A stretch of DNA of 64,000 nucleotides from Sphingomonadales bacterium (GTDB lineage Bacteria > Pseudomonadota > Alphaproteobacteria > Sphingomonadales > Sphingomonadaceae). Shown piece by piece: positions 24,301 to 34,310 of the stretch. The translations under genes and the position numbers were made by a program. The stretch is taken from the NCBI GenBank assembly GCA_028868535.1, contig JAGWUH010000010.1, positions 31,554-95,553 of the forward strand. Direction: 5' to 3'. How positions within the stretch are numbered: position 1 is the stretch's first letter; the number at the start of each line of letters is the position of its first letter. Below the pieces are notes generated by a model that worked only from the letters and a program-made list of their open reading frames with translations, was not told where the DNA came from and searched no databases.

Positions 24301-27300
24301 CCAGCGTGTCGGCATAGCCGGACCCGACCAGGATCTCGATGCCGCTGAGCACGTCGCCCAACGCCTCGCCGGCGGTCCCGGTGCTGCCGTCGAGCGAGGC
24401 CCCTACGCCGGCCGTGGCCGCGCCGTAATCGACCGTGTCGAGCCCGCTGCCGCCGATCAGCGTGTCCGCGCCAGCGCCGCCCGACAGCACGTCGTCGCCG
24501 CTGCCGCCCACCAGCGAGTCGGCGCCGGCGCCCCCCACCAGGGTATCATCGCCGGCACCGCCCAGCAGGGTCGCCGCGGTGGCACCTGCGGTCATGCGAT
24601 CGTCGAAGCTCGAGCCGATCACCTGCTCGATGCCGAACAGGGTATCGCCCTCGGCATCCCCGCCGTGGCCGACGCTGCCGTCGAGACCCACGGTGACGCC
24701 GCCGAGCGAACCGGAATAATCGACCGTGTCGAAGCCCGCGCCGCCGTCGAGCACATCGGCGCCGCCGCCGCCCACGATCGAATCGTTGCCGGCGTCACCG
24801 TAGACGTGATCGGCGCCGGCCCCGCCCTGGATCGTGTCGTCGCCACCGCCGCCATGCAACGTGGCCGAGGCCGTCCCAGCCCACAGCATGTCGCCGAAGC
24901 CGGAACCGGTCAGGTTCTCGACCGAGATCAGGCTGTCGCCCTGGGCATCGCCGCCGACGCCGGTGGAACCGTCCAGCCCGATCGAGACCGCAGCCGCGGA
25001 CGTGGTGTAGTCGACGGTGTCGGAGCCGGCCCCGCCATCGAGGATGTCCGCACCGGCACCGCCATCAAGCGTATCGTCGCCGGCACCGCCGTGCAGCTCG
25101 TCCGCACCGCCGCGGCCGACCAGGAGATCGTCCCCCGCACCGCCCGACAGCGTGTCGTTTGCCGCCGAACCCGCCAGGGTGTCGTCGCCGGTCGAACCGA
25201 CCAGCGCCTCGATCGATACGAGAACATCGCCCTCGGCATCGCCACCGTGCGCGGTGCCGGCAGCAAGATCGACGTTCACGGCCGCCGCGGAAGCGGAATA
25301 GTCCGCCAGATCCGTGCCCGCGCCGCCGTCGAGCGTATCCGCGCCGGCGCCGCCGATCAGCGTGTCGTTGCCACCGCCGCCCTGCAACCATTCGTCGGCG
25401 GACGCGCCCACCAGGCTGTCGTCGTAGCCGGTGCCGATCACGTGCTCGACGCCGATCAGCGCATCGCCGGTGGCGTCGCCGCCGAGCCCGGCCGAGCCAT
25501 TCAGATAGACCGAAACGCCCGAGCTCGAACTTGCGTAGTCGGCCGTGTCGAAGCCGGCGCCGCCGTCGAGCGTGTCGGCCCCCGAGCCGCCAACCAGCAG
25601 GTCGTCACCACTGCCGCCCGCAAGCGAATCGGCGCCCGCGCCACCGACCAGCGTGTCGGCGCCGGCGCCACCTTCGATGACGTCCGCCGCCGCGCTGCCG
25701 GTCAGGCTATCAGCAAAGGCCGATCCTACCAGGCGCTCGATGCCGGACAGCACGTCGCCTTCGGCGTCGCCGCCGTGACCGACGCTGCCGTCGAGCGATA
25801 CCGTGATCGCTGCCGCGGAACCCGCGTAGTCAGCCGTATCGAACCCCGAGCCGCCGGCCAGCGTATCGGCACCGGCCCCGCCGGTCAGGATGTCGTCTCC
25901 CTCACCCCCGGCGAGGCTGTCCGCCCCACTGCCGCCGTCGAGCGTGTCGTCGCCGGTGCCGCCGATCAGCGTGTCATCGCCGCCCATGCCCGACAGCAAG
26001 TCGTTGCCTGCGCCACCTTCGAGCACTTCGGCCGCGCCGACACCGGCGATGGTGTCATCGTAGAGCGAGCCTATCACGTGCTCGACAGTGCTGACCCGGT
26101 CACCCTCTGCATCGCCGCCCTGGCCCGCCATGCCATCGAGACTGAGCCGGATGCCCGCGCCGGACAGCGCGTAGGTCACGGTGTCGGCCCCCGCGCCGCC
26201 ATCAAGCGTGTCGGCGCCGGCACCGCCCTGCAGCGTATCGTCGCCGGCGCCGCCATAAAGGGCGTCGGCAGCGGCGCTGCCGGTCAGCACGTCGGCGAAA
26301 TCGGAGCCGATCACGCGCTCGATGCCGGACAACTGGTCGCCTTCGGCAAACCCGCCCGAACCCGCGCCGGTCAGCAGGTTGACGTTGACCGCCGCCGTCG
26401 AGGCGCCGAAATCGGCCGTATCGAAGCCGGCGCCGCCGTCGAGCGTGTCGGCTCCGAGCGAGCCGTAAAGCGTATCGTCGCCGCCATTGCCGCGCAGGAT
26501 GTCGCCATTGTCCGAACCATGCAGCGAATCGGCGAATGCGGAACCGGCAATGCCCTCGATGTTGGTGTAGCTGTCTCCCTCGGCATCGCCACCGTGATTG
26601 GCGCGGCCGTCCAGCCCGGCGTCGACCCCGGCGTTGCTGGCCGAATAGTCGGCGATATCGATGCCGCTGCCACCGTCGAGCACATCGGCACCGGCCCGAC
26701 CCTCCAGCGTGTCGTCGCCGGCCCCGCCGAGCAGCGTGTCGTCGACGGCACTGCCCGTCAGCCGGTCGCCGAAAGCCGAACCGACCAGCCGCTCTATGCC
26801 GACGAGCGTATCCCCCTGGGCGTCGCCGCCCTGTCCCGGCGTGCCGTCGAGCCCGACGATCACCCCCGAAGACGAACTCGAATAGTCCGCCGTGTCGATC
26901 CCGGTGCCGCCGTCGAGCAGGTCCGCACCGGCGCCCCCAACCAGGGTATCGTCGCCCGCACCGCCCGAGAGCGTGTTGTTGCCGGCATCGCCGGACAGGA
27001 CGTCGTCCTGGGCGGAACCGACCAGGCCTTCGATGGCGATCAGCAAGTCGCCTTCGGCATCGCCTCCGTGCGCGACGCCGGTCTGCAGCGAAACATGGAC
27101 CCCTGCCGCGCTGGCGGAATAGTCCGCGATGTCGGCCCCGCCGCCGCCATCCAGCGTATCCGCGCCGGCGCCGCCGGCAAGGGTATCGTTGCCGAAGCCG
27201 CCGGACAGCAGGTTGTCATTGCCGTCGCCGGTCAGGGTATCGGCGAAATCGGAGCCGCGCAGGTTCTCGATGCCGATGTAGCTGTCGCCCTCGGCTGTGC

Positions 27301-30300
27301 CCGAATGGCCCTGGTTCGCCCCGAGATCGACCTGCACGCCGCCGGCGGAATCGGCATAGTCGGCGGTATCGCGCCCCGCGCCGCCGACAAGCGTATCGGC
27401 GCCGGCGCCACCGCGCAGGGTGTCGTCGCCGCCGCCGCCCTCGAGCAGGTTGGCCGCGGAATCACCGATCAGCAGGTCGGCATAGGCACCGCCGATGACG
27501 TGCTCGATACCGCGCAGGACATCGCCTTCGGCGACGTCGCCGGTCGAGGCATTGCCGTCCATGCGCACGGTCACGGCGCCTTGCGCGTTCGCATAATCCG
27601 CCGTGTCGAAGCCGGCACCGCCGGCCAGCGTGTCCGCGCCGTAGCCGCCGACCAGAGTGTCGTCGCCCTCGCCGCCGCTCAGGACGTTGGCATTGTCGTC
27701 GCCCGCCAGCCGGTCGGCGAAGGCGCTGCCGGTCAGGTTCTCGACGCCGACCAGCACGTCGCCCTCGGCGTCACCGCCATGCCCGATGCTGCCATCCAGC
27801 GCGACGTTCACGCCGGCGCTGCTGCCGGAATAGGAGGCCGTATCGGTCCCGGTCCCGCCGACCAGCGTATCGGCCCCGGCCCCGCCAGCCAGGCTGTCGT
27901 TGCCCGCGCCGCCTTCGAGCATGTCGGCGTTGGCGCTGCCGGAAAGCGTGTCGTCGAAGGTCGTGCCGATGACATGCTCGACGTTGGTCAGGACATCGCC
28001 CTGCGCCTCGCCACCGAAGCTGCCCGATCCGTCGAGGTGAACGTTGACCGCCTGGAAGCTGGTCGAATAGTCGACGGTGTCGAAGCCGTCGCCGCCGTCG
28101 AGCGTGTCGGCTCCCATGCCGCCGATCAAGGTGTCGTTGCCGGCGCTGCCCAGCAGCCTGTCGTTGCCCGACGTGCCGATCAGCGTATCGTCGAACGTGG
28201 ATCCCTCGATCCCCTCGATGCTGACAAACGTGTCGCCGAGCGCATCGCCCGACTGGACCCGGCCGTCGAGCGAGACGGCCACGCCCGCCGCGGCGGACGC
28301 ATAGGACGCGATGTCGAAGCCGTCGCCGCCGTTGAGCACGTCCGCGCCGGCACCGCCGTCGAGCGTGTCGTCGCCCATGCCGCCCAGCAGGGTCTCACTG
28401 CCCGCCGCCCCGACCAGATGATCGGCCGATCCCGAACCGATCAGGACCTCGATATTGGCATAAGTGTCGCCTTCGGCCTCGCCGCCATGGCTGGCGCGGC
28501 CGTCGAGGAACACTTCGACCCCCGACGTCGAGGTCGAGAAGTCGACGGTATCGACACCCCCGCCGCCATCGACGTGGTCCGCACCGGCCCCGCCGACGAA
28601 CCTCTCGTCCGCTGCCGAGCCGATCAGGGTATCGTCATGCGCCGAGCCGACCAGAACCTCGATGTTGCGCAGAACGTCGCCTTCGGCGTCGCCGCCGTGC
28701 CCGGCCGAACCGTCGAGATGAACCTCGACCGCTTGCGTCGATCCCGAATAGTCGGCCGTGTCGAGGCCCGCGCCGCCGTCGAGCGTATCGGCTCCGCCGC
28801 CGCCCACCAAGACGTCATTGCCGGCGCCGCCCTCGAGCAGTTCCGCCGCCGCCGCGCCGATCAGCGTATCGGCGTAGCCGCTGCCGATCACGTGCTCGAT
28901 GCCGGCCAGCGTATCGCCCTCGGCATCGCCGCCGTGGCTGGCGCTGCCGTCGAGGTGGATCTCCACCCCCGCGAACCTGGCCGGATCGGCCCCGTTGGGC
29001 AGCGTCGCGGCATCCATCGCATGGCTGTAGTCCGCCGTGTCGAACCCGGCGCCCCCGTCGATGTGATCGGCACCGGCGCCGCCGTCGAACGTGTTGTCGT
29101 GGGCATCGCCGGTCAGCGTGTCGGCGAACCTGGAGCCGACCACGTTCTGGACGTTGGTGTAGGTGTCGCCATCGGCGAAGCCCTTGCTGCCCTTCCCCGC
29201 ACCGAGATCGACGACGACCCCTTCTCCCGACAGGTCGTAGGCCACGGTATTGGCGCCGCTGCCGCCATCGATCTGGTCGGCACCGGCGCCGCCATGGATG
29301 GTGTCGTTGCCGTCGCCGGCATTGATCACGTTGCCCGGCGGGTTCGAGAACAGGACGTAGACCGGATCGCCGGTGATCGGATCGGTCACAGTCATGTCGC
29401 CGTCGGAAGCGACGACGCGGATGCCGAAGTGATTGGATACTTCGGTCGCGAAGCTGCTGTTCTTGCCATCGGATGACAAGCCGAGCTGCACCGGCAGGTA
29501 GAACTCGTTCTGAAACCCGGCGCCGTTTGCCGCAGTGCCCGTTGCCGGCACGGCGTAGATCAGCTGGAGATCGAACGCGAACACGCTCTGGCTCGCCGGG
29601 ACGGGCACCGTGGTCTTGTTGCCGGCGGCATCGACGCCCGGCATCGTCGTCTGCTTGACGATGTTGCCCTGGTCGACATCGACGATCCAGCCGTCGACGG
29701 TCTTGGTGGCGTTGGCGATCGCATAGCCATCGGGCAGCGACGGCACGAGGATCTTGAGCAGGCTCAGCCCGCCGGCCGGTACTTCCGCCTGGACGTGCAG
29801 CACGCGCATCGTGTCGCCGGCCGGCGCGTGCGCGGTGTTGTCGGCATAGATCACGTCGTTGCCGCTGGTGCCGGTCAGCGTTTCCTTCGCGCTTTGTGCG
29901 GCGTAGGTCGAATCCTTCGACGAATTGGGGCCGCCGGTATCACCCTTGATGACGGTGTGGCCGGCCTCGGTGGTGGTCGTCGTCCCTTCCGAGTTGAACA
30001 GCGTGTAAGTCAGCTTGGGGACCAGCTTGCCGATGCCCGCGGGCCCCAGCGCGTCATCCGGCGCCGGCGTCGCCGCGCGCGCCGAAATCACCCCTGCCGC
30101 CGCGGAGGACGTCGGCTGGGTATTGCTGATCTTCTCGGTCAGCGCCTTGCCCTGGTCGTCGAACTTGTGCTGCTGCTCCTGCTGTTCCTGCTGCTGTTGC
30201 TGGCTCTGCTGCGAATCCCCGGGCTGGACGCTGGCCCCCTTCTCGGGAGCAGCGCCGTTCTGCTCGCCCGACGCCAGTTTCATCGAGATCGCAGTGTCCT

Positions 30301-30685
30301 GCTCGCGGATCTCGCCGACCTGGGCGACGAGATCGTCGGCGCTGAACTCGTGGTCGGAGAAGACGATCTTGGGCTTGTGACCGGAGAAAGCCGCCAGCGC
30401 CATGTTCGGGATGATGACGCGGCTGCCGTCCTGGAACACCAGAACCACGTCGACGTCGATGATCTCGACCTTGAAGGCCGAGAACGGCATGTCGAGGTGC
30501 GCCGTATCCGAATTGTCCATCTCCACGATCTTCGCGAGACCGTAGGAGGATTTCCCGCCCCCGGGATCGGCCGGGCCCTTGTCGGCTTCGGGAAAGGCGT
30601 GGGGAGCGTCCGGCTGCGGGTTCACCGGGCGTGCAACCACCCCCGGAATCTCCTTCCCCGGCGTTCCCCGTGCACCCCGAACCAT
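5957..30685 (-). CDS. Giant RTX repeat protein, probable type I secreted adhesin (about 8,240 aa)
   Basis: This single uninterrupted gene is one of the largest kinds of bacterial gene. In order the protein has an N-terminal prefix (about residues 70-135, [20 protein letters not shown]) resembling Bap/BapA prefixes; a Gln-rich stretch (165-183); a roughly 180-residue globular segment (about 290-470); about 90 modules of GGxGxDxLx calcium-binding nonapeptides to near residue 8,130; and a C-terminal secretion signal (5957-6329). The composition is Gly/Ala/Asp-rich and acidic, and I noticed no cysteine while reading it. The ATG at 30683-30685 was chosen because GAGG lies five bases before it; an in-frame GTG at 30713-30715 would add ten residues but has no clear ribosome-binding site. 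Neighbouring type I secretion genes support export. Adhesion or biofilm function is inferred; there is no pore-forming domain or activating acyltransferase as in RTX toxins. Confidence 0.93.
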   Translation of the reverse strand: MVRGARGTPGKEIPGVVARPVNPQPDAPHAFPEADKGPADPGGGKSSYGLAKIVEMDNSDTAHLDMPFSAFKVEIIDVDVVLVFQDGSRVIIPNMALAAFSGHKPKIVFSDHEFSADDLVAQVGEIREQDTAISMKLASGEQNGAAPEKGASVQPGDSQQSQQQQQEQQEQQHKFDDQGKALTEKISNTQPTSSAAAGVISARAATPAPDDALGPAGIGKLVPKLTYTLFNSEGTTTTTEAGHTVIKGDTGGPNSSKDSTYAAQSAKETLTGTSGNDVIYADNTAHAPAGDTMRVLHVQAEVPAGGLSLLKILVPSLPDGYAIANATKTVDGWIVDVDQGNIVKQTTMPGVDAAGNKTTVPVPASQSVFAFDLQLIYAVPATGTAANGAGFQNEFYLPVQLGLSSDGKNSSFATEVSNHFGIRVVASDGDMTVTDPITGDPVYVLFSNPPGNVINAGDGNDTIHGGAGADQIDGGSGANTVAYDLSGEGVVVDLGAGKGSKGFADGDTYTNVQNVVGSRFADTLTGDAHDNTFDGGAGADHIDGGAGFDTADYSHAMDAATLPNGADPARFAGVEIHLDGSASHGGDAEGDTLAGIEHVIGSGYADTLIGAAAAELLEGGAGNDVLVGGGGADTLDGGAGLDTADYSGSTQAVEVHLDGSAGHGGDAEGDVLRNIEVLVGSAHDDTLIGSAADERFVGGAGADHVDGGGGVDTVDFSTSTSGVEVFLDGRASHGGEAEGDTYANIEVLIGSGSADHLVGAAGSETLLGGMGDDTLDGGAGADVLNGGDGFDIASYASAAAGVAVSLDGRVQSGDALGDTFVSIEGIEGSTFDDTLIGTSGNDRLLGSAGNDTLIGGMGADTLDGGDGFDTVDYSTSFQAVNVHLDGSGSFGGEAQGDVLTNVEHVIGTTFDDTLSGSANADMLEGGAGNDSLAGGAGADTLVGGTGTDTASYSGSSAGVNVALDGSIGHGGDAEGDVLVGVENLTGSAFADRLAGDDNANVLSGGEGDDTLVGGYGADTLAGGAGFDTADYANAQGAVTVRMDGNASTGDVAEGDVLRGIEHVIGGAYADLLIGDSAANLLEGGGGDDTLRGGAGADTLVGGAGRDTADYADSAGGVQVDLGANQGHSGTAEGDSYIGIENLRGSDFADTLTGDGNDNLLSGGFGNDTLAGGAGADTLDGGGGADIADYSASAAGVHVSLQTGVAHGGDAEGDLLIAIEGLVGSAQDDVLSGDAGNNTLSGGAGDDTLVGGAGADLLDGGTGIDTADYSSSSSGVIVGLDGTPGQGGDAQGDTLVGIERLVGSAFGDRLTGSAVDDTLLGGAGDDTLEGRAGADVLDGGSGIDIADYSASNAGVDAGLDGRANHGGDAEGDSYTNIEGIAGSAFADSLHGSDNGDILRGNGGDDTLYGSLGADTLDGGAGFDTADFGASTAAVNVNLLTGAGSGGFAEGDQLSGIERVIGSDFADVLTGSAAADALYGGAGDDTLQGGAGADTLDGGAGADTVTYALSGAGIRLSLDGMAGQGGDAEGDRVSTVEHVIGSLYDDTIAGVGAAEVLEGGAGNDLLSGMGGDDTLIGGTGDDTLDGGSGADSLAGGEGDDILTGGAGADTLAGGSGFDTADYAGSAAAITVSLDGSVGHGGDAEGDVLSGIERLVGSAFADSLTGSAAADVIEGGAGADTLVGGAGADSLAGGSGDDLLVGGSGADTLDGGAGFDTADYASSSSGVSVYLNGSAGLGGDATGDALIGVEHVIGTGYDDSLVGASADEWLQGGGGNDTLIGGAGADTLDGGAGTDLADYSASAAAVNVDLAAGTAHGGDAEGDVLVSIEALVGSTGDDTLAGSAANDTLSGGAGDDLLVGRGGADELHGGAGDDTLDGGAGADILDGGAGSDTVDYTTSAAAVSIGLDGSTGVGGDAQGDSLISVENLTGSGFGDMLWAGTASATLHGGGGDDTIQGGAGADHVYGDAGNDSIVGGGGADVLDGGAGFDTVDYSGSLGGVTVGLDGSVGHGGDAEGDTLFGIEQVIGSSFDDRMTAGATAATLLGGAGDDTLVGGAGADSLVGGSGDDVLSGGAGADTLIGGSGLDTVDYGAATAGVGASLDGSTGTAGEALGDVLSGIEILVGSGYADTLGGGTGSETLIGGAGDDRLLGSAGADLLDGGSGADIVDYSASANGVTVGLDGSLGQGGDAAGDQLVSIEGVVGSAYDDTLTGGSSADSLDGGAGNDILTGAAGNDTLLGGSGDDTLDGGAGADVLDGGAGFDTVDYSSSSAGVNVSVDGSVSTGGAAEGDQLLNIEHLIGSSYADTLLGTAAADFLTGGAGNDVLGGRGGADTLDGGAGFDTADYSDATAAVAASLATQSGAVGDAAGDVFVSIEKLTGSAFGDTLSGGATDDMLDGGAGNDSLLGGAGIDTMLGGAGNDTLVGSAGADILDGGAGIDTADYSASNAAVTVRLDGQTSSGGTAEGDQLAAIEAVIGSGYGDVLVGGSANESLTGGAGDDTLVGGAGADTLDGGAGVDTVDYAGATAAVGLSLATGGFAGDAAGDVFNAIEIVAGSNYDDTLSGGGNADDIRGGAGNDLLSGASGADTLSGGTGDDTLVGGAGSDVLDGGSGFDTADYSASAAAVVVGLDGSTGAGGDAQGDQLTSIERLVGSGLADILTGSSGNDTLDGGAGADTLYGGAGSDALYGGAGDDQIVGGAGGDYVDGGAGNDTISYAGSLAAVDVHLDGTPNSGGDAQGDVLVNVEGVIGSALDDTLTGAASADLLDGSGGNDLVSGGAGADTLLGGSGDDTLEGGAGADQIDGGSGVDIATYAHATGGVAVDLSGAAGAAGEALGDRLFGIEILTGSDYADTLGGGIGSETILGGAGDDSLLGSAGADVLDGGAGVDTVDYSASGGGVTAYLDGRLGIGGDAAGDQLSNIERLIGSGFNDVLTGSSADDTLIGGAGDDRLDGGDGNDLLQGGAGNDILYGSDGADTVDGGTGIDTVDYSGSTSAVQVALDGSNGHGGQAEGDVASNVEHLIGSAFADLLGGGSGSETIEGGAGDDTMLGSAGADRLDGGTGANTVDYSASGAAVTVYLDGSAGMGGDAAGDTLVNIQHVIGSALADSLIGGNGDDSLEGGAGNDTLVGGFGADTLVGGSGFDTADYSGSSAGVTVALDGSAGSSGDASGDRLFGIEAIVGSAQADNLGGSSAADSLSGGAGADTLAGGAGDDTLAGGIGDDLLTGGAGADSIDGGAGFDHADYGASGAAVAIDLVSGIGHGGDAEGDRLTSVEWLTGSDFADTMSGTAADEKFEGGLGDDSLIGGGGDDTLLGGGGNDILIGGAGADSIDGGAGFDTADYSASTAAVQIILDGSAASGGDAQGDTLASIEHVIGSSYDDVITGGSGAEQLDGGAGNDLLIGGAGVDTLNGGAGDDTLVGGSGADVLDGGAGNNTADYSASSAAVTIDLGLGQGLGGDAQGDTLANVQRVIGSANDDVLTGGAGNDRLDAGAGDDTVSGGAGNDILNGGGGDDSIVGGAGADTIDGGSGFDTVSYAASGAAVTAYLDGRAGLGGDAQGDVLANVEHLVGSAFADSLVGAAGAETIDGGVGDDTLVGSTGADVLIGGAGFDTADYSGSAAAVTVYTDGSISLGGQAAGDTLSGIERVIGSDYADVINGSSTDEQLDGGAGNDTINGGFGADTLLGGVGDDVLVGGAGADALQGGAGNDTADYSASTAAVNVGLDGGANTGGDAQDDVLTGIELIVGSAYGDTLRGGSGADVLSGGDGDDVLLGSAGADTLNGGNGFDTVDYSASSAAVRAGLDGSVGIGGDAAGDRISGAERLVGSGFNDTLIGGSGDDVLEGGAGADSLTGGLGQDTLSGGAGDDTLVGGAGADALDGGAGLDTADYSGSVVGVQVNLNGLASSGGDADGDMLTSIERVIGSSFDDVIRAGSAADTLAGAAGNDTIVAGAGADSIDGGAGTDTADYSGATGGVQIALDGSVGVGAEAAGDTLTSIERLVGSSFADTLGGSAGDDEIMGGAGQDLLSGGAGNDTLTGGAGDDTLVGGAGADSIDGGAGFDTADYSASTGPVTVYLDGTTGSRGDAAGDVLTSVERLIGSGFDDRLNGSNASEEFHGGAGADSISGAGGDDLLYGDAGDDTLVGGSGADTLDGGAGFDTADYSTSLSGIDVYLDGSVSHGGDAEGDLLSAIERVVGSSQADSFHGSAGADSIDGGAGADTFASSLGADTLVGGAGTDTVDYSASAAGVAAYLDGTAGSGGDAAGDVLSGIEVLLGTGFNDSLYGAAAAEQLSGGAGDDLLSGAAGNDTLLGGAGDDTLIGGTGADALDGGAGTDTADYTSAGSGVSVRMDGLAGTAGDAAGDVLTSIEQVVGSGFDDSISGSTGADTISGGAGNDQLYGLAGDDSILGGSGDDLLVGGAGADTLTGGAGNDTADYAASGSAVTVYLDGRTGSGGDAAGDVLSGIEILKGSAFADTLVGTTGADTLYGQDGDDVLVGGAGADTLVGGNGFDTADYSLSGAAISVNLTSGTGIGGDAQGDSLSGVERVIGSDFADSLTGSAGSDLLEGGAGDDLLSGLAGTDTLLGGAGNDTITGGTGADSIDGGSGTDTVDYSGSSAAVTVYLDGVTEGTGGEASGDIVANVEQVVGSSFADVLVGASGDETLSGGAGNDTLIGGAGADVLDGGSGIDAASYANATGAVAVSLATNAGTAGDANGDTLVGIEQLVGSDYNDTLTGGANPDTLIGGLGDDTFIAGTGADSIVGGGGNDAVTYAGATAAVNIALDGSAGVGNIAAGDRLNGISNLVGSDYNDTLTGTYTDDSLSGGLGDDSLSGAAGNDTLTGGAGNDILRGGAGADVLDGGAGNDTVTYADSAIGVVINLATGTASGGDAQGDTYAGVEKFIGSSGADLMVAGAAAANFDGYDGNDTLTGGVGNDTLSGGVGDDVLIGGAGADVLDGGTGFDTADYSASSAAVHIRTGGVSTGGDAEGDTLSGIEHVIGSALGDIFEGSVSDETFEGGAGNDTFLASGGADVYDGGLGFDVADYSASTSTGMNIYMDGSFGTGGDAAGDRLYNVEEVIGSGQDDRIVANDSGATILAGAGNDTLAGGTGNDTLDGGVGDDTFTTGLGADMVTGGAGFDIVDYRNSNAAVAISNDGTSGTGGWAQGDSLNGIEQIEGSALYNDTLRGSHDGAVTTVLHGWGGNDTFVSFAAADTIDGGTGIDTVDYSGSTAAVTVRLDGTASSGGDAVGDVLNSIEVVIGSAYADNLIGTGANETLQGGAGDDTLVGGSGADLLDGGLGFDTVDYSGSGGVIVYMDGTAGTAGDANGDVLVSIEKLIGSGLADIIYGSGNADTILAGGGNDWISAGAGADTVDGGAGQDTIDYSSATSGITLDVLAPGLSTGDAAGDTLSNIENFNLTGFDDVFIGTGNADNASGGAGNDSLSGGAGDDYLDGGTGNDTLIGGLGADTLVGGAGIDTVDYSASAAGVTFALDNTVASAGGDAAGDNFLGTSVENAIGSAYADFIVGSAAGNVLDGGAGDDTLVGGVGADTLIGGAGSDYASYYNALSAVAASLATGTGTVGDANGDSFSGIENLVGSSFNDTLTGDLNANIIYGGNGADVINGGAGADTLYGDAGDDTIDGGAGADTIDGGANINTVTYVSAAAAVAASLATNTGTVGDAAGDVFLNIANLTGSNYNDTLVGNTGQNVLYGLDGDDVIDGGAGSDILYGGNGNDTILGGAGADTMDGGAGVDVVDYSASTSGVAVDLAAHTGVGGDAQGDTFTAIEGIVGSALDDTITGDGGDNRLVGGDGNDLLYGGAGNDTLLGGNGDDMISGGAGADVLDGGAGNNSLYFGTNAASPWSSASGAGITIVLDGVTLGIGGDAQGDTFANFNRIYMTDYADKVTGSAAAETFYGSAGADTVDGGAGTDTMSYYYGASTGVTIGLDGTAGTAGNALGDRLTNIEVLYGTSFDDTLWGSAGNDALYGDAGNDRFLGDAGADTMDGGIGTNVADYSSSAVAVTVNLATGAGTGGLAQGDVYINIQSVSGTSAGDTIIGDANVNVLSGNAGNDTLRGGLGADILQGGSGSDFADYTDSATGVTVFLNGTPGVGGTAAGDILTSIEGVIGSGFDDSLVGSGGDETLLGGLGNDTLNGGNGADSLDGGAGTDTATYAGSSAGVTVYLDGVTTGVGGQAQGDILNAIEVVIGSNNDDVIVGTAANETLLGGAGNDTLLGGAGADSLDGGSGIDVVSYATSAASINASFASGSLVITGGDATGDSFVSIEGVIGSAQNDVMTGGTAAEYFDGGAGNDTVYGSTGADTLIGGTGTDTLSYLASNTGVTVQDNATLTGAIASSGGDAASDMVVGFETVIGSNYDDAIYDLTGGAAQLVGNDGNDTLDGGVANDTLDGGNGNDILIGGAGADSMIGGAGTDTASYATSTGGLAASLTNAAINSGDATGDSYSGIENLTGSGFNDALYGDGGANVLDGGAGNDTLDGGAGADTLIGGAGTDTASYASAGGAVSASLASPAANTGDAAGDSYSGIENLTGSGFADTLTGDGNANAIDGGVGNDTLIGGLGADTLTGGAGVDTADYSASAAAVTVYLDGTVGSGGDAAGDVLSGVENLVGSSGADLLVGDGNANQLDGGAGDDTLVGGAGGDALIGGGGVNTASYATAGAAVTASLANAAINLGDANGDSYSAIQNLIGSNFADTLYGDGNGNQLDGGAGNDTLVGGAGADTLIGGAGSDTASYVSAAAGLTVSLANTGLNTGDAAGDSYSGIENLTGSGFDDTLYGDGNANAIDGGAGNDTLVGGAGADTLTGGAGNDTADYSASSAGVVVYLNGTAGVGGDAQGDVLSGVENLVGTAFADTLNGDGNANVLTAGAGNDTLVGGAGADTLNGGLGTDTADYSASSAAVTVYLDGTAGSGGDAAGDVLSGIENLTGSANGDTLYGDGNANVLDGGAGNDTLVGGAGADTLIGGAGTDVVSYGNAGSGLTASLANTGLNTGDAAGDNYSGIEGLTGSGFADTLYGDGNANALDGGAGNDTLIGGLGADTLTGGSGTDTADYSASSAGVTVYLNGTVGVGGDAAGDVLSGIENLVGSGSADTLTGDGNANVLDGGAGNDTLVGGAGADTLIGGAGTDTASYANAASGLVASLANTGLNTGDAAGDSYSGIENLTGSAFDDALYGDGNANAIDGGAGNDTLVGGAGADTLTGGSGADTADYSASSAGVTAYLNGTAGVGGDAAGDVLTGIENLTGSGQADTLYGDGNANAIDGGAGNDTLIGGLGADTLTGGSGTDTADYSASSAGVTVYLNGTVGVGGDAAGDVLSGIENLVGSALADTLTGDGNANVLDGGAGNDTLVGGAGADTLIGGAGTDTASYANAASGLTASLANAGLNTGDAAGDSYSGIENLTGSGFDDALYGDGNANVLDGGAGNDTLVGGAGADTLIGGAGSDTASYANAASGLTASLANTALNTGEAASDSYSSIENLTGSGFADALYGDGNANVLDGGAGNDTLVGGAGADTLTGGSGTDTADYSASSAGVTVYLDGTAGTGGDGAGDVLSGIENLVGSGAADTLFGDGNANVLDGGAGNDTLVGGAGADTLIGGSGLDTASYASAGSGLTASLANSALNSGDALGDSYSGIENLTGSAYADTLYGDGGANVLDGGAGNDTLSGGLGADTLTGGLGNDTADYSASSAAVTVYLDGTVGVGGDAAGDVLSGIENVLGSGNGDVLFGDGNGNILDGGSGNDTLLGGAGADTLIGGAGTDTASYANAGAGLVASLANAGLNTGDAAGDNYSGIENVTGSAFDDTLYGDGGANVLDGGSGNDVLLGGAGADTLIGGAGTDAASYASAGAGLVASLANVGLNTGDAAGDSYSSIENLTGSAFDDLLYGDGNANVIDGGAGNDTLFGGLGADTLIGGSGTDVVSYAASSAAVSAYLDGSAGSGGDAAGDVLSGIENLTGSNFADVLHGDGNANLLDGGAGDDTLFGGLGADTLVGGSGSDTASYAASASAVTAHLDGTVGSGGDAAGDVLSGVENLVGSAYGDTLYGDGNANMLDGGAGNDTLVGGDGADTMIGGAGTDTADYGAASGGIALTLAGTGTGTGGEANGDSLSGIEQVIGSSFDDQFTLTLGAGWTVDGGAGTDTVHLAAASGTVTESQLTGVLSHVEDIDFTATGTAANLSISASFVQSLVGAGNASSLTLNLDGNDTISVAAGQFYDHTGNDYTFYSDNTMTTQIAKLTTA
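6330..29320 (-). repeat. RTX module array, about 90 modules built in nine-residue steps
   Basis: Each module has a 28-residue beta-rich spacer (TADYSxSxxxVxVxLDG...GGDAxGD), a 29-residue stretch starting with a xxxIExxxGSxxxDxLxG pattern, and then one or more GGxGxDxLx nonapeptides. Modules counted by hand were 70, 79 or longer, with tail segments of 13, 22 and 40 residues, so size varies in nine-residue steps. Counting the GDxLxxIE landmark by eye gives about 90 modules. Modules near 12-17 kb are the least regular. RTX nonapeptides fold into calcium-filled beta rolls on reaching the calcium-rich outside. Confidence 0.9.
6410..11425 (-). repeat. Homogenised 237-bp tandem units, two alternating types
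   Basis: Within the RTX gene this 5-kb stretch is about 21 near-identical units of 79 codons. The same landmark recurs at 7392, 7866, 8577, 9288, 9999 and 10713, spacings of 474, 711, 711, 711 and 714, i.e. two or three units. Another landmark recurs at 11174 and 11411, exactly 237 apart. Two unit types are mixed: type A carries VTVYLDGT...[12 protein letters not shown] and type B carries [14 protein letters not shown]...[11 protein letters not shown]. Both are 79 residues. The similarity suggests recent duplication or gene conversion. Confidence 0.9.
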
Positions 30686-30840
30686 GCGAGCCTCAGAAAT
30701 TTCATATGCCAACACATGGTTTATGACGTGGTAAGACTAATCCCTTCAGAGTTTCGCCATACGCATTTTCCACGATGACATCGCCGCCGCCCGCGTCCAG
30801 AGGACTGGAAATCGCGCCGGAAACGGCGCACGGAGGCGCG
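30686..30840. promoter_or_regulatory. Divergent intergenic region between the giant RTX gene and the glycosyltransferase gene
   Basis: These 155 bases are clearly more AT-rich than their surroundings (for example around 30690-30775) and separate two divergently transcribed genes, so they should hold both promoters. No convincing -35/-10 pair or operator was recognised by eye. The start choices for both genes affect the exact limits. Confidence 0.4.
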
Positions 30841-32079
30841 ATGGCACCCTGCGAAATCCTGTTCGTGCACCAGAACATGCCCGGGCAGTTCCGCCATCTT
30901 GCCGCCACGCTGGCCAAGACGCCCGAGTTTCGCGTCACCTTCCTGACCCGCCGCGAAGGCGTGGCCATGCCCGGTGTCACGGTCGCGCGCTATCCCTCGC
31001 CCGACGCCCGCCGCGAAACCTCGGAACCGCTGCTCGCCCCGGTGGAGATGGCCGTCCGGTTCGGTCGGGCGGTACTGTCCGCCGCGCTCGAACTCCGCAC
31101 GCGCGGCTATGCCCCCCACCTGATCGTCGTTCACCCCGGATGGGGGGAAGGTCTGTTCCTGCGCGACGTCTGGCCGAACGCCCGGATCATTTCCTATGGC
31201 GAGTATTACTACCATGCCGATGGCGGCGACATCGGCTTCGACCCGATGTTCCCGGCCACCCCGGAAGGGCTGGCGCGCGCGCGGCTGATGAACACGCACC
31301 TGCTGCTTGCGCATGAGCAGGCGGATCGCGTGCTCAGCCCGACCCACTGGCAGAAGGACCGCCACCCCGCGCTGCTGCGCGACCGCATCGAAGTGATCTT
31401 CGACGGCGTCGACACCGCCCGGCTCGATCCCGCAACCCGGCATACCGCCCCTTTCGTCACCGACGACGGCGCTGTGCTGGGCGTTCAGGACGAAGTCATC
31501 ACCTATGTCGCGCGCAACCTGGAACCGCACCGCGGCTTTCCGGTGTTGATGCGCGCGCTGCCGCGGCTCCTCGCCCAGCGACCGCGCGCGCGCATCGTCA
31601 TCGTCGGCGGCGAGGACGTCAGCTACAGCCCCAAGCCGCGCCACCCGCACGCCAGCTGGAAGCAGGCGATGCTGGCCGAGATCGACCTGGGCACCGCCGC
31701 ATCGCGCGTCCATTTCGTCGGCAAGCTGCCGTACCAGCGCTATGTCGACCTGCTGGCCGCGTCATCGGTCCACCTCTACCTGACTTATCCGTTCGTGCTG
31801 TCGTGGAGCTGCGTCGAGGCGATGGCCGCGGGCTGCCTGATCGTGGCATCGGACACCGGGCCCGTGCGCGAGGTCATCGAGCACGGCAGGCACGGCCTGC
31901 TGTTCCCGTTCTTCGACGGCGAAGCCATGGTGGCAGCGATATGCGACGCACTAGAAGATCCGGTGCGCGGCCAAGCCATGCGCGAAGCGGCACGCGCCCG
32001 CGCGGTGGAGCGCTATGACCTGCGGACCTGCCTCCTGGCGCAGGTAAGTCTGCTGGACCAGGTTCTGGCGGGCAACTGA
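30841..32079 (+). CDS. Glycosyltransferase, GT4-like family
   Basis: This 412-residue GT-B fold glycosyltransferase starts MAPCEILFVHQNMPGQFRHL; that HQNxPGQFRHLA opening marks a known GT4 subgroup. The C-terminal donor-binding half has the VIFDGVDTARL segment, LEPHRGFPVLMRAL, and the usual ExnE-like stretch SWSCVEAMAAGCLIVASDTGPVRE. These enzymes transfer a sugar from a nucleotide donor in the cytosol. The ATG at 30841, with GGAGG four bases upstream, is preferred over one at 30775 that lacks a ribosome-binding site. It is divergent from the giant RTX gene and convergent with the tolC-like gene. Modification of the adhesin or of a surface glycan is a plausible but unproven role. Confidence 0.9.
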   Translation: MAPCEILFVHQNMPGQFRHLAATLAKTPEFRVTFLTRREGVAMPGVTVARYPSPDARRETSEPLLAPVEMAVRFGRAVLSAALELRTRGYAPHLIVVHPGWGEGLFLRDVWPNARIISYGEYYYHADGGDIGFDPMFPATPEGLARARLMNTHLLLAHEQADRVLSPTHWQKDRHPALLRDRIEVIFDGVDTARLDPATRHTAPFVTDDGAVLGVQDEVITYVARNLEPHRGFPVLMRALPRLLAQRPRARIVIVGGEDVSYSPKPRHPHASWKQAMLAEIDLGTAASRVHFVGKLPYQRYVDLLAASSVHLYLTYPFVLSWSCVEAMAAGCLIVASDTGPVREVIEHGRHGLLFPFFDGEAMVAAICDALEDPVRGQAMREAARARAVERYDLRTCLLAQVSLLDQVLAGN

Positions 32080-32087
32080 TCCGCGCG

Positions 32088-33857
32088 TCAGCGCTTGACC
32101 GGCGCGGGCACCACCAGCGGCGGCAGCGGCTCCTTGTCGCTGACCAGGTCGAACAGCCCCCCCAGACCCTGCAGCACGCGGTATTCGGCCAGGTTCATGG
32201 CCGTGCGGTTGACGATCTGGTTGGCTTTCGCCGCATAGAGCGTGCGCTCGCTGTCGAGGATCTCGAACACCGTGCGGCGGCCTTCGCGGAACTGCTGGCG
32301 ATAGAGATCGACGACCTTCTGCGCCGCCTCGATCTCGGCGTCGATCGTGGCGATCTTGCGCCGGGCGGCGTCGAGCGCGTCGAAATCGGTGCGGATGTTT
32401 TGCTCGACCTCGCGGCGGCGGCGGTCGAGTTCGTAATCGGCCTCGCGCATGCGCGCGGCGATGCGATTGCGCACGGCGCGATCGGCGCCGCCGTTGAACA
32501 GGTTGTAGCTGACGGTGACCATGGCGCGGGCATCGTCGGCCAGCCCGGTCTTGCCAAGCACGTCGTACTTGTGATTGGCCTGCACCATCAACCCGATGCG
32601 CGGGAAGAACGTGCCGGTCTGGCTGGCGTACTGCCGCGCCAGCGAGCGCCGGTCCTCGACCGCCTGGGCCAGGCGCGGATTGTGGTTGTCGATCATGTCC
32701 ACGGCCTGCTCGACCGAGGCCGGCAGCATCGGCGTGGCGGGCGCCAGTTCCTGGGCGATCGCCGGCAAGTGGCCGGTCAACCGGCGATAGCCCAGGCGCG
32801 CCTGCTGCAGCGCGCTCTTGCGATCGAGGATCTGCGAATTGGTGTTGTCGAGCTGCGCCTGGGCACGGCTCACGTCGGCGGCGGTCGTGAGGCCGAGGTC
32901 CTTCTGGACGGTGACCATGCGCAGCACGCGCTTGTCGGCGCGGGCTTCCTCCTCCGCCAGCGCCACCAGCTTCTGCTGCTGCAGCACGCCGACATAGGCG
33001 CTGGTGATGTCGTAGGAGATCGCCTCGATCTTCTCGCGCGTGGCCCATTGCGCCGAACGGTAGCTCGCCCGGGCGCGACGGATGTCGTTGAGCGTGACGC
33101 CGAAGTCCCAGACGTTCTGCGTCAGCGTGGCGGTGCCTTCGAGGCGATTGCGCCAGGTGGACGGTTGCGTCCCCGCCTTGGCCATTTCGTGGCCATAGCC
33201 GGCGCTGACGTCGACATGCGGCATCCAAGCCGCCACCGCCTCGTTGACGCCGTAGCGAACGTCATCCTGCTGGGCGAGCGAGATCTGGATTTCGGGATTG
33301 CTCTTCAGCGAGGCGACAATGGCGTCGCGCAGCGATTCGACGGCACCCTCCGGCGGTTCGACCGCGGCCCCCTTGGCCGGGACAACGGCAGGCTCCGGAT
33401 CGCCGTCGTCAGCGACCGATGGCGGGGGCATCGTCGGCGCCGGGGCGTCGTCGTAGCGGTAGGCGATCCTCGGCGATCCGGCAGCCGCAGCGCTGCCGGC
33501 AACGGCCACGACCACCGGGGCATCGACCGGCGGCAATTCCGCCGATGCCGCCAGCGCCATCCGCGCGCCGCGTTCCGCCAGTGCCAGGGGCGCACCACTT
33601 TCGGTGGGACCTGCAGGCCCCCGGCTGAGCGGCGCGTTGCCAGCCAGCCCGGTCGGGACGACATCGGCGGACACCAGCGCCAGCGAGAAACCCGGACCAT
33701 CGAGCGTGGGTGCAACCGCGCGCGACGGCGCCTTGTCGGGATTGCGCGCCGCCGGGGCTGCCTTGCCGATCGCCGGTCCCGGGGACAGGAGGGCGAGCGC
33801 CATGACGGCCGCCGACCCGCAAGTCCCCGCGAACAGGTTGGATCTGGACACGTTCAC
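32088..33857 (-). CDS. TolC-family outer membrane channel with long N-terminal extension
   Basis: This 589-residue protein is the outer membrane exit duct of the type I secretion system. A signal peptide covers roughly residues 1-32. About 140 residues rich in Pro, Ala and Val follow, without recognisable fold, before the TolC-like repeat begins near residue 175 (LRDAIVASLKSNPEIQISLAQ). Coiled-coil helices and strands then follow the usual two-fold pattern, including YRRLTGHLPA and a VSYNLFNGGAD strand. Most TolC proteins lack such a spacer. The start is a GTG at 33855-33857 with GGGG upstream. The gene is last in the minus-strand exporter operon, 99 bases after the PilZ gene, a larger gap than between the other members. 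Confidence 0.9.
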   Translation of the reverse strand: MNVSRSNLFAGTCGSAAVMALALLSPGPAIGKAAPAARNPDKAPSRAVAPTLDGPGFSLALVSADVVPTGLAGNAPLSRGPAGPTESGAPLALAERGARMALAASAELPPVDAPVVVAVAGSAAAAGSPRIAYRYDDAPAPTMPPPSVADDGDPEPAVVPAKGAAVEPPEGAVESLRDAIVASLKSNPEIQISLAQQDDVRYGVNEAVAAWMPHVDVSAGYGHEMAKAGTQPSTWRNRLEGTATLTQNVWDFGVTLNDIRRARASYRSAQWATREKIEAISYDITSAYVGVLQQQKLVALAEEEARADKRVLRMVTVQKDLGLTTAADVSRAQAQLDNTNSQILDRKSALQQARLGYRRLTGHLPAIAQELAPATPMLPASVEQAVDMIDNHNPRLAQAVEDRRSLARQYASQTGTFFPRIGLMVQANHKYDVLGKTGLADDARAMVTVSYNLFNGGADRAVRNRIAARMREADYELDRRRREVEQNIRTDFDALDAARRKIATIDAEIEAAQKVVDLYRQQFREGRRTVFEILDSERTLYAAKANQIVNRTAMNLAEYRVLQGLGGLFDLVSDKEPLPPLVVPAPVKR

Positions 33858-33956
33858 GATTGCTTACCCCGCATTGCTTGCGTTTGTCGCGGGTGTAAAC
33901 GGGTGTGGCTAATCTGCGGAAACCGCACCTTTAGGCAATCCTACCTAGTCCGGCGA

Positions 33957-34295
33957 TCAAGCCGCCGCGGCGTGGGCCGACAGGTCGAGCAACCGCGATA
34001 GCTGGGCCGCAGCGATCGGCTCCGCGAAGCGAATGCCGTAACCATGCGGCGACGTACCGACGATCTCGCCGGCGACCGAGCTGCCATCGACCTCGATGAC
34101 GATCTCGCCGCTCTTGCGCGAGAGCAGGTATGACAGCGCCGGTCGGAACATGGCACCACCCAGCGACAGGTTGCTGATCACGCCGTCGTAGATGACGCCG
34201 CTGTCGCACATCACCACCCGCGCCGGAATGCGGCAGGCATAGCGCTCGGCGGCGCGTTCGTGGAACTTGCGGCGGCGGAAACCGAAGATCGCCAT
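33957..34295 (-). CDS. PilZ-domain protein, probable cyclic-di-GMP receptor
   Basis: This 112-residue protein is essentially one PilZ domain. Both cyclic-di-GMP binding motifs are present: RxxxR as Arg18-Tyr-Ala-Cys-Arg22, and NxSxxG as Asn42-Leu-Ser44-Leu-Gly-Gly47. It starts MAIFGFRRRKFHER, a very basic N-terminus. AAGGAAAGGG precedes the ATG. It starts 15 bases after the stop of the MotA-like gene in the same operon. In flagellar systems the PilZ protein YcgR acts on the MotA stator and motor when cyclic-di-GMP is high, so control of the secretion-linked channel is a reasonable inference. Binding is well supported by motif; the partner is not. Confidence 0.93.
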   Translation of the reverse strand: MAIFGFRRRKFHERAAERYACRIPARVVMCDSGVIYDGVISNLSLGGAMFRPALSYLLSRKSGEIVIEVDGSSVAGEIVGTSPHGYGIRFAEPIAAAQLSRLLDLSAHAAAA

Positions 34296-34310
34296 GGTCT
34301 GTCCCTTTCC

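Noticed and set aside
11555..29476. Very long plus-strand open frames opposite the giant RTX gene (up to about 1,790 codons)
   Set aside because: They are mirror frames of a repetitive GC-rich gene with few stop codons in the opposite strand. Their translations are themselves monotonous Val/Gly/Ala/Arg repeats with no known fold, and many repeat at the same 237-base spacing.
5957..30685. RTX toxin (haemolysin-type) identity
   Set aside because: No hydrophobic pore-forming region and no hlyC-like acyltransferase gene are present; size and prefix fit an adhesin better.
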